Of a stretch of DNA of 64,000 nt, positions 56,271-64,000 are shown one piece after another; positions within the stretch are counted from its first letter, which is position 1, and the number at the start of each line of letters is the position of its first letter. Under the pieces are notes generated by a model. The model ran no database searches. It was not told where the DNA came from and saw only the letters and a program-made list of their open reading frames with translations. Both the position numbers and the translations under genes were made by a program. The stretch is from Sepiola atlantica (Eukaryota > Mollusca > Cephalopoda > Sepiida > Sepiolidae), in assembly GCA_963556195.1 (NCBI GenBank), contig OY744519.1:104715500-104779499 (forward strand), written 5' to 3'.

Positions 56271-57328
56271 TCAAAGTTGCTCAATATGAGCACCATTCGT
56301 CACACGGCAGACATCTAGTCGATAGTCCATTTCCTGCCAAACGTGTTCCAGCATCTTGACGTCAATGGTTCCCACAACTGGCGTTACTCGAGCCTTTAGT
56401 TCGTCAATATCTCTTGGAAGGGGCGGCACATAGACTTGTTGCTTGACAAAGCCCCAAAGGAAAGAGTCACACGGGGTAAGATCTGGAGACCTAGGAGGCC
56501 AGGGCATGAGAACGTCATCACCTCGCCAAGATCTCCCAATCCATCTACCAGGCAGCCTTGTGTTAAGAAACTGCCTTACTCTAAGACTCCAGTGTGGTGG
56601 TGCACCATCTTGTTGAAAAATGAAGTCATCAGATTCTGCTTGTTCCAACTGAGCCATTAACCAGTCTTCCAGCATGTTGAGATAGGATTCACCAGTGATA
56701 GTTGCCTCTTCAAAGAAGAACAGTCCATAGACACCTTTCTTGGAAATTTCACAAAACACGTTCAGTTTTGGTGAATCTCGCTCGTGCTCAAGAAGTTCAT
56801 GAGGATTCTCAGTACCACATATGCGAGTGTTATGCTTGTTAACTTTGCCATTCAGATGGAAGGTAGCCTCATCGCTAAAAACAAGCCGGTCATCAAAGCC
56901 GTTATCTTCCAACTTCTCTTGCATTGCAATGCAAAAGTCACGGCGAAGTGGCTTATCAGTGTCCTTCAACTTTTGGACCAACTTGAGCTTGTAAGGTACC
57001 ATTTGCAGTCGTTTCCTTAAGACACGCCAGACAGTTGCTGGAGCAAGCTGAAGTTTCCTGCTGGCTCTTCTCACTGATTTACGGGGGCTCCGCTGAAAGG
57101 CTGTCCGAACTTGCTCAACTGCATCTTCTGAAGTTGAAGGGCGACCTGTTCGCTTACTTGGGCACAAACACCCATCTTTCACAAATTTAGCATGCCATCT
57201 GACAATGGATTTCCTTTCAGGGGCTTCTTTTTATAATTTCCTGCGAAATGCACGCTGAACACATGTCCACGATTCAGTCTTTGCAAATTGGAGGACGCAA
57301 ATGCCTTGTCTTGTTTAGAGAACGCCAT
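56271..57328 (-). pseudogene. Mariner-type transposase with one frameshift and one stop
   Basis: The intended start is ATG at 57328 (MAFSKQDKAF). A one-base deletion near codon 10 and an in-frame TAA at 57233-57231 separate this from a long open part of 320 codons (57230-56271). The 303-residue track product begins at a GTG and is not a natural start. Counting from that GTG, the helix-turn-helix regions lie at roughly residues 15-60, including ATVWRVLRKRLQ. The DDE motif follows as FSDEATF (D104), FQQDGAPPHW (D192) and PPRSPDLTPCD (D234). The last two Asp are separated by 41 residues. A WVPxxL-type linker is not obvious. The catalytic domain looks intact. The protein cuts at the terminal repeats and inserts at TA. 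Confidence 0.85.
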
Positions 57329-57452
57329 TACTGCACCTGGAAAGATAACACGAAAATCATTAGTATGACCAAAAACCTGATTAAGCAAGTTTTAAAATGG
57401 CACCAGTTTCATTTTTCTACCTGGAATAGTTCATGAGATATACGCATTTGTA

Positions 57453-57477
57453 ATGTTCCCAAGACTTTTGAAACACC

Positions 57478-57480
<3 letters not shown>
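57453..57480 (-). repeat. Mariner terminal inverted repeat, right
   Basis: 28 bp, perfect partner of 56151-56178, followed by TA that is the first unit of a (TA)n tract. Confidence 0.95.

Positions 57481-57561
<81 letters not shown>
57481..57561. repeat. (TA)n microsatellite abutting the mariner end
   Basis: About 80 bp of uninterrupted TA starting at the target dinucleotide. Confidence 0.95.
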
Positions 57562-57565
<4 letters not shown>

Positions 57566-57980
57566 CTGTGTGTGTATGTACTTATGTATCTGCAGATGTG
57601 TGCGTTTATGTATTTTATATAGAGATCAGAGTATGTTGATATGGGCACGTATGTATGGTTATCTAAGTATATATTTGTGTGTATATATGATAATATACGT
57701 ATGCGTTAACATGTCTGTATGTAGATTAAGACTTTGTGTATTAAAATGAGAAGTAAGTTATCCGACTAAGCTGCTAAGCCACTAAATAGGCAATACAAGG
57801 AGAATGTAAAGACAAGAGTTATAAAATGAATAATAAAAGTAATACAAATAACAAAAGAGATAGAAACGAATTTAAAGGGTTATAATTAAAAAAATGTAAT
57901 TCGATACCAAGCTTGATCGGTGAAATTAAATATACTTAATAAGATAGTTTTCTAACTCATTTCACTTCCTCGTTTTCTTT
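57562..57980. other. No gene recognised
   Basis: TATGTG-rich then AT-rich, nothing supported. Confidence 0.55.
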
Positions 57981-58060
57981 TGTCTGAAGAGGTTGCATCT
58001 CTATGAAGAGTACATCCGAAACATGTATGCACATATGTAACTAATAAAGTTTGTACAAAT
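57981..58060 (+). repeat. Tail motif with CTGAAGA...GAAAC core
   Basis: CTGAAGAGGTTGCATCTCTA, TGAAGAGTACATCCGAAACA, then TGTATGCAC and an AATAAAG. It resembles the other tail motifs (39720, 58240) in layout. Confidence 0.35.
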
Positions 58061-58162
58061 AAAAAATTATACCACAGAACAGCTCTACTTGTTATTGAGC
58101 GCCTTTTATAAACACTGGAGTTAAAAAAAATTAACGTCTACAGAAACTAATATAGTACATGT

Positions 58163-58280
58163 ATTATATATATATATACATATATATATGAAAAATAAAA
58201 AATGAAAGCCAAAAACTATATTATTTATGTATTCATAAACATTTCGTCTTTATTGTAGACTTCCTCAGGATGAAGAAAAA
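58163..58280 (-). mobile_element. Retroelement 3' tail, (TA)n-ended
   Basis: The minus strand reads CTGAGGAAGTCTACAATAAA, GACGAAATGTTTATGAATAC, ATAAATAATATAGTTTTTGG, then CTTTCATTTTTTATTTTTCA and (TA)n. Homologous to 34395-34520 and 35086-35155. GTCT...AGAC and TTTATG...CATAAA can each form a short hairpin. Confidence 0.5.
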
Positions 58281-58684
58281 TGCAGAAGCAATCATAGAGT
58301 CATTAATTTTGATTTGCCTGAAATTGTCGGAGTTTCGGCATGGCTGTGAATGAGAAGTTTTTTTTAGGTCGATCTGTTATCAGCAGCAGTTTACATCGTT
58401 CAAGGAAAAAAGAGAAAAGGAGTGACAACTTGGGGTCATTTTATTTGATTTATATTTATAGCTTAAGGAAAATGTCTGGGTCAAATATGTCAAAGCCGAG
58501 CGTTGGCGATAGTAGATAATATAGGGAGGGGACGGAAGTCTGAATTTATTGTCGTGCTTCGAAATAAAAATGAGTAAAGAAAGAAACAAGGAAAACAATT
58601 ATATTTTTATGAATGTAAACGCGTGGAGAGTTTTACTATTTAGAAACGCAAATTATGATTTAAAACGACAAGTTGTGGGAAAAT
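58281..58684. other. No gene recognised
   Basis: Nothing supported. Confidence 0.55.
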
Positions 58685-59175
58685 GAGAGAGGGAGGAAAC
58701 AATATCTATTAGTTTATTTATTCAAGTGTGAATGTATGATTTATTCCTATTTATATGGTTACTTTTTGTGTCTCATTAATTAATCAATAATGTTTTTGCA
58801 ATATGTGAAAATATGCGTAAAAAGAATTGGAAATAATATAACTGGTTGATTTATTTATGTGTGAATGTATTTATAGATATGTATTTGATTACTTTATTTG
58901 TGTCTTATTAATTAATAAATTTTTTGCAATGTGTGGAAATATGTGTAAAAGAAAGTTTGAAAATAATATAACTCGTTTATTTATTTATGTGTTAATGTGT
59001 TTATTGATTTTTATTTAGTTCATTATTTGTGTATTATTAATTGATCAATAATTATTAAAATATTTATGATTTAATAAGTGTATGTATATGCAATATGTGA
59101 ATATATGTAGAAAAGAGCAAGGAAACAATATTCATCTCTTAATTTATGTGTGAATGTATGAATTTATTTCCGATT
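58685..59175 (+). repeat. AT-rich tandem repeat, ~130-165 bp unit, ~3.5 copies
   Basis: Each unit carries TTTATTTATGTGTGAATGTA, TTTGTGTCTTATTAATTAAT, TTTTGCAATATGTGGAAATA and GAAAATAATATAACT-like blocks. Unit starts lie near 58713, 58850, 58978 and 59143. No coding capacity. Confidence 0.75.
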
Positions 59176-59181
59176 GTGTTT

Positions 59182-59182
<1 letters not shown>

Positions 59183-59240
<58 letters not shown>
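59183..59240. repeat. (TA)n microsatellite
   Basis: About 58 bp with AAATA interruptions. Confidence 0.9.
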
Positions 59241-59242
<2 letters not shown>

Positions 59243-59298
59243 TGTAATTCGATCTAGTTACGCAAAAATAGCGAGTACAACACGTGTCAGTGTTCCTA

Positions 59299-59342
<44 letters not shown>

Positions 59343-59353
59343 TTATATATATA
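59299..59353. repeat. (TA)n microsatellite
   Basis: About 40 bp of TA, then TTAATT and TA again. The following ACTAGCAGAGTTACCCGGTG resembles the start of common dispersed repeats, not identified. Confidence 0.85.
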
Positions 59354-59616
59354 CTAGCAGAGTTACCCGGTGTTATCTTAGTTTAATGGGGGAGACTATC
59401 ATATGCAAGAGTATAGTAAGTATGTACGAGTATAGTAAGGAGAGTTTACATTAAAAGCAAAATTGATTTATCTAAACTACTGAGTTATTAATACTCTTAA
59501 ACTAATGCTTATAAATATATTAATTCCAATGTGATACACGGAGGAAGAGTGCTTTCAACTTCCTTTTATGGCAGGTATAGACGCAGAACTACTTTCATTC
59601 TGTTCATAAGAAAGTT

Positions 59617-59617
59617 G

Positions 59618-59670
<53 letters not shown>
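59617..59670. repeat. (TA)n microsatellite
   Basis: About 54 bp with one G interruption. Confidence 0.9.
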
Positions 59671-59672
<2 letters not shown>

Positions 59673-60282
59673 CAAACTTTCTAGTCTGTCTCCATATTAA
59701 TGGACGGACAGACAAATAGAGAAACGTTCCCCTTTATTATATATATTAACCTCACTATATATAGAGAGAGAGATAGGGGGAGGAAGAGAGAATGAAGGAG
59801 AGAGAGAGACAGGGAAAGAAGTACAGACGGAAAGACACACGGAGAGGCGTTAATAACTAAATATACCAAAATCTAAGATGTTCTTCACTTAAAAGTAAAA
59901 AAATTTAAAAAAAAGGAAAAATGTATTTTTTTGTTGTTTTTTTTTTATAAAAAAAGCAATCCAAGTGAAGCATCGAAAAAAACAGTCAATGTCTATCTGA
60001 TTTTTTTTAACTGAGCAATTCGAACATTTGTTTAGTCGTCTTTTTAAATAATACTCATAAGTAAAATTCTTTGTCATGTGCAACATATGAGAAAAAGGAC
60101 CGTCTACGTCTTAAAAGAGAAACTAGAAAGTCAGGACTACTTAGATAATGTTCCTAAAAGAATTATACATGTGTATAAGCTATTATATTTTAGGGACTTT
60201 CTCTAGACTGTCTCTCTATAAACGGACAGACGTACACACGCACATACGTTCTCTTTTATCTATTATATAAAGAGGAAAAGTT
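59671..60282. other. No gene recognised
   Basis: A GA-rich patch at 59761-59825, poly-A/poly-T stretches near 59897-59955, otherwise nothing. Confidence 0.55.
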
Positions 60283-60340
60283 TGTATGCATGTATTTATG
60301 TGTGTATGTATGTATGTATGTATGCATGTATGTATGTCTG
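60283..60340 (+). repeat. (GTAT)n microsatellite
   Basis: About 14 GTAT units with CATG and GTGT interruptions. Confidence 0.9.
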
Positions 60341-60579
60341 GAAAAGGCTCCCGAGATACTTGATAGGACCATAAAGTTGACATTTTCTTAATCTTCCACA
60401 TTCCGGTCCTATAATATCGAAGAATTAGAAAAAAAATCCATTTATGCGTGCCAAATCGATACGGAACTTCTCAAAGAGGGTACCAAATTTCATCGTTTTT
60501 CCCCACATATTCACGTTGTACGCATGCACGCCGAGCTCCGATTTCAAACCGTTTAACAGATGTATTTTTCATCAATTTG

Positions 60580-60652
60580 TCCGTTTGGTCCGATGGATAA
60601 CGATGAAGAATAACTACCTTGGGTTTGATGGTTCGATCCTCCACTCACTCCC
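60580..60652 (+). mobile_element. tRNA-Arg-like relic (possible SINE head)
   Basis: GTTTGGTCCGATGGATAACG corresponds to the D-arm/A-box region of tRNA-Arg (GTGGCCTAATGGATAAGGC). GGTTCGATCC, 40 bases on, matches the B-box consensus GGTTCGANNCC. The acceptor stem does not pair and the anticodon arm is not recognisable, so this is not a functional tRNA. Octopus SINEs of tRNA-Arg and tRNA-Lys origin have been described, which fits. Confidence 0.4.
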
Positions 60653-60699
60653 ATGATATTATTTATGACTGTGACCTAAATATACATCGTAGAGGCGAG

Positions 60700-61300
60700 G
60701 GGAACGATCGGGAAGACAGATTTAGTACGTATTTTTGCCTCGGGCAACGGGAAGAGGGTATATAGAGAGAAGACAAACTTTGCCTGCAGAGGAGGGGGTC
60801 GACCGTCGGGTTAGGGGATGAGGTGGCGACTGGAGAAGACACAGCTTTTGCTAGGGAAACAGAGATAATTACACTTTTGCCTACAGGGAGGGAGGAAGAG
60901 CCCCGGACAACGCCGGTTACCCCTGCTAAATATGTTACATTGTGTAGTTCTGTTGATCGCTACATCGTCGCGATCGTCTAGGGAACCCTCGTTAGTTCTA
61001 CAGAGGATTGATATGCCGTATTTTAGTTCCGCCTTTTTCAACTGCTTGCACTAACCTTTCGTATACTGACTCTGGTGTGCTTCTCAGTCTCTGGTCGCCA
61101 ACACCCGCACCGCCCCTCTGCCTGCAAATCACTGTCGCCTTCGTCTGCTTCTGTCGCTGTGTGACTATTTGCGCTCCCTCTTCTGTTGACTCTGCCTGCA
61201 ACGATTTGCTGACAACTGCTGTCCGACGTTCCATGTTCCCGCAAGCTGTTGTTTTCGTTCTTAACGGGCTGCTGTCCTCGCTAGCTGAAAATCCAACTTA
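60700..61300 (-). mobile_element. Leader and gag-like start of an LTR element
   Basis: A distinctly GC-richer block. On the minus strand, next to the LTR-like segment, TTGGATTTTCAGCTAGCGAG could be a primer-binding site beginning TGG. ATG at 61234 opens a 78-codon frame (MERRTAVVSKSLQAESTEEG... to 60998) that is Gln/Arg/Thr-rich. A Pro/Ser/Thr-rich reading continues in another frame to about 60680. No knuckle, protease or RT is present. The assignment rests on position and composition. Confidence 0.35.
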
Positions 61301-61771
61301 ACTTATAACAAGACTTTCTTTTTGTTTCAAAGAGCCGTTTTTTCTTTATTTCGTTATAATTAGCCGACCTAAACGAGTCTGTCGATCCTAGAGAGAGAAT
61401 TTACGCTACCAATTCACTAGTTAATATCATAATTACTTGAGGGGGAGACGGAGAAGATTCGGCTCTAATCTCTTATTTTTCCGTCATTCGGAAATCTTTT
61501 CGCATCGTCACATTTTTGCGATCTTTACTCTCTCGCTCCTAGACAGTAACTGACTCGAAATCCAATTCAATGTTCCCACGCTAGCGAAATCTCGCACCAA
61601 CTCTCGTTGTCAACACACAGGTGCAATCTGACCCTTGACCTCATAAACCTAAGATCACGTCAGCTGTCGTTCCCGGCGTGGGAAAACGCACCCGTAGCCT
61701 CGGACGGAATGACTCCGCCATAATCGCGCAAGTCAAACCCATCTCGAATAGATGCGTCCAAGCCATTATCT

Positions 61772-61773
<2 letters not shown>
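61301..61773 (-). mobile_element. LTR-like segment
   Basis: The minus strand begins TGTTAGATAATGGC at 61773, directly at a (TA)n tract, and contains a GAAATAAAG poly-A-type signal about 40 bases before its presumed end near 61301. GC-richer than the surroundings. No partner LTR in the window. Confidence 0.4.
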
Positions 61774-61843
<70 letters not shown>

Positions 61844-61911
61844 AATATATATATATATTAATATATATATAAATATATATATATATTAATATATATATAT
61901 ATATATGATAT

Positions 61912-61978
<67 letters not shown>

Positions 61979-62022
61979 AATATATATATAAAATATATAT
62001 GTATATAATATATATATATAGA
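61774..62022. repeat. Long complex (TA)n/(TAAATA) tract
   Basis: About 250 bp of TA runs punctuated by regular TAAATA and TTAATA variants, the longest simple-sequence tract of this type in the window. Confidence 0.95.
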
Positions 62023-62595
62023 GACAGAGATATTGCAGACTAATTGTAAAAGCGTGAAGAAATGCAGTGTTCGAGTTCTGACGTGGCTATTTTATCACTT
62101 CCACTTATGCCCTTTTGAAAAGAGTGTGTATCAGATCGCCCTCACCACTTATAGGTGAAATAGTACGGTAGACTACTTGAGTAGAAGGAGAACTTCGAGA
62201 TTTCACCTCAGGTCAGGTGGTTACTTGATAAGTAGAACATTGTGCAGCCACAGATTGTCTGTAAATAGAGGTTGTTTTGTTCTACACAATACGTGTTTTA
62301 CTCTAATCAAATCCATCTGTGGAACTCGTCATGTATCTGAATGCGTTATTTTCTCCAATATCTACTTAGCGTTTAGATAGAGATACTCCTAACTTTTGAA
62401 CAAGAATTAATAATTTCTGCTTATTAAAAGTTTATTTGGGGAACCTTCGAAATTCGCTTACAGGTAATTTTATATTCCTATCACTTTTATTTTAGTTATG
62501 TAAGTACCGTCTTAGTAATGTTTGGAAAATGTCAGATACTATTATTTTACTTATTCGTAGAAATGAAAATATTATCTGAAGAAAGAGAACAAACT

Positions 62596-62596
<1 letters not shown>
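62023..62596. other. No gene recognised
   Basis: Nothing supported. Confidence 0.55.
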
Positions 62597-62654
<58 letters not shown>

Positions 62655-62692
62655 ATAATAATAATAATAATAGTAATAATAATAATAATGAT
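62597..62692 (+). repeat. (TAC)n then (TAA)n microsatellite
   Basis: About 19 TAC units followed by about 12 TAA/TAG units. Its poly-Ser, poly-Val and poly-Ile translations are not genes. Confidence 0.95.
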
Positions 62693-63052
62693 ATAATATT
62701 GAAGGATAAATGACATATAATCTTATGAGATATGCAAATACAAACGGACAAACTCATCCAAACAAGAAGACTGAAAAGCCCGTTCAATAGTAAATTTCGC
62801 CGTTTCAGCAGTTCACAGTGTGAAGGTCAAGGAATCAAAAAACTAAGAAAATACATGTTAACTGGCGGGTTGGTGGAGCATGGAGAAAACCGCCCTAAGA
62901 CAAAGGAGCACTAGGAACAGATATAAAAATCTGGAAAAGGACAAGAAAAATTACAAGCAAAGGAAGTATAGACCACATACAAAGCACGGCACAAAAATAT
63001 TAAGAAAAAGCATCGAGTGCGGAAACTATACTATTACTATTATCACAAATAG
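62693..63052. other. No gene assigned
   Basis: Basic open frames of 60 and 75 residues (KDKKNYKQRKYRPHTKHGTK) follow the TAA tract; they may be transposon scraps, but nothing is identifiable. Confidence 0.4.
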
Positions 63053-63290
63053 AGATTTGCTACTCCATCTGTCCGAAGCGAAACTGTGCTATTACTTCAA
63101 TTACTAATGTGGATTTTATATCTGTCTGTCTGTCTGAAGTCGAAACTGTAATATGGCTTCTATTACTAATGGAGATTTTGTATATGTTTGTCTGAAGTCG
63201 AAACTATACTATGACTTCTAATACTAATGGAGATTTAGTATGTTTGTCTGAAGTCGAAACTATACTATTACTGTCTTTTAATGGTCAATT
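63053..63290 (+). repeat. Minisatellite, ~55-60 bp unit, 4 copies
   Basis: The unit contains TGTTTGTCTGAAGTCGAAAC, TATACTATTACTTCTA and TTACTAATGGAGATTT. The first copy is the most diverged (TCTGTCCGAAGCGAAAC). Confidence 0.85.
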
Positions 63291-63384
63291 CTGTTTACTA
63301 TAACATTTCAGACTAATGTCCTATCTATTGATGTTCAATTTAGGGGATGGTATTATAATAACTGTTCTTTTATAATAATACTAT

Positions 63385-63440
63385 CCTTCCAGGCATTACT
63401 TCCTCCTTTTTTAGCGTGCAGGTGGTGTAGTATCTGTTCT
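63385..63440 (-). repeat. Single unit of the ~65-bp minisatellite family
   Basis: The minus strand reads ACAACAGAACAGATACTACA, then GGAGGAAGTAATGCCTGGAA and GGATAGTAT. Same family as 589-990 and 18320-18803. Confidence 0.75.
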
Positions 63441-63894
63441 GTTGTCATCAGTACTAACTATAATAATTATAATAATAATATATTCAAACATTACATTTAT
63501 GATTGTAAATTATGATAAAAATATTATAACCTTCCATCTCCTCCTCGCAAAAAGCCACAAACACAGTGGTACCAATGAAAATGCACAAAGAATTTTGAAG
63601 CGGCGTTTGTGCCGATGTAAATACCGATGAGGAATAGTACCATCAGGACCTTCATTGGAAAGATGCGGAGAGTCTTCGAAATTAATAGAACGATTATTGT
63701 CACTCTTATTCCAAAGAAACCAACCGCCCAGAAGTCAGACGTCACTGGTGAACGGTTGATGCGAATAAACCAAGTGAGTTACAATAGTAATAGAAACCTA
63801 GGGAGATTGTATACCAACGAGAGGTCACTGGTAACACATGATGTGAGAAATCCTTGAGAGTAAATGATAATAATAAAGTAATGGTTATTATTAT
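63441..63894. other. No gene recognised
   Basis: Open frames of 73-76 residues overlap on opposite strands at 63524-63857, with no similarity that I recognise. A TAATAA-rich end borders the next element. Confidence 0.5.
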
Positions 63895-64000
63895 TTACTG
63901 ATTTGGAGTATTTACACTAATCAACATCAGTGATAGCTCAGTAATAATAACCGGCGGTGTTCCCTGGAGTCCGAGTAATAACAAGTCCTCCCTAATTTCT
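63895..64000 (-). mobile_element. R4/Dong-like LINE 3' end, running off the window
   Basis: After GGTTATTATTATTTACTGA comes TTTGGAGTATTTACACTAAT, then CAACATCAGTGAT and CCCTGGAGTCCGAGTAATAA. These follow 35980-36070 block by block. The rest lies outside the window. Confidence 0.7.

Larger units (their letters stand above)
56151..57480 (-). mobile_element. Tc1/mariner transposon, DD41D type
   Basis: A 1330-bp element bounded by perfect 28-bp terminal inverted repeats (first 20 bases CAGGGTGTTTCAAAAGTCTT) with TA on each side (56149-56150 and 57481-57482). Its single transposase gene lies on the minus strand. It is inserted in the second Gypsy copy. The left flank is Gypsy sequence; the right flank is a (TA)n tract, not the expected Gypsy continuation. 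Perfect ends suggest a recent insertion, although the transposase carries a frameshift and a stop. Confidence 0.9.

Noticed and set aside
56271..57182. An intact 303-residue transposase starting at 57182
   Set aside because: The start is GTG inside the helix-turn-helix region. The natural ATG is at 57328, with a frameshift and a TAA in between, so the gene is broken.

Overview
This window looks like non-coding genomic DNA from a large, repeat-rich invertebrate genome. I favour a cephalopod mollusc, probably an octopus. The reasons are an AT-rich background, about two dozen long (TA)n tracts, GT-AG-like splice signals, and several classes of decayed retroelement whose proteins resemble those I associate with octopus genomes. 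The species call is inference and was not checked against any database. I found no convincing host protein gene, no functional tRNA or rRNA gene and no CRISPR array. Almost every open frame is a transposon fragment, its antisense shadow, or a translation of simple repeats.

Layout. 0.6-1 kb: a ~65 bp minisatellite. 1.8-2.2 kb: an RTE-type LINE C-terminus. 2.9-4.3 kb: a decayed hAT (ZBED/SCAND3-like) transposase. 4.4-8.7 kb: LINE 3' ends, a local duplication split by one of them, and a 3' fragment of an R4/Dong-like LINE. 11.6-12 kb: a second RTE-type remnant. 13.6-20 kb: two long hairpin elements, two minisatellites, a solo-LTR-like segment and two 5S-rRNA-derived SINE remnants. 20.2-20.6 kb: another R4-like 3' end, ending in (ATA)n. 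20.9-29.7 kb: mostly (TA)n tracts and short dispersed repeats.

29.75-33.79 kb is a complete Gypsy-type element on the minus strand, with both LTRs and a 5-bp target duplication (ACATA). It has gag and protease remnants but no reverse transcriptase or integrase. A foldback element follows at 33.8-34.2 kb. 35.3-39.4 kb is the largest coding relic: a 5'-truncated LINE on the minus strand with reverse transcriptase, a CCHC knuckle and a restriction-like endonuclease. It lies between ATT-rich tracts and is broken by only one frameshift and one stop. 40.5-46 kb is a Penelope-like reverse transcriptase interrupted by a BEL/Pao LTR element. 47.2-47.6 kb has a Gypsy integrase fragment. 49-51.7 kb has a decayed endonuclease-plus-RT LINE. 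54.85-57.48 kb has a second copy of the same gag-only Gypsy family, cut by a DD41D mariner with perfect 28-bp inverted repeats. 58.7-64 kb holds tandem repeats, a tRNA-Arg-like relic, the 5' end of another LTR element, and a further R4-like 3' end that runs off the window.

The main stories are nesting (mariner in Gypsy, BEL in Penelope, LINE in a local duplication), a LINE family that repeatedly ends at trinucleotide AAT/TAA repeats, a Gypsy family amplified without its own polymerase, and transposon ends that abut (TA)n tracts. No host pathway or new molecular system is supported.
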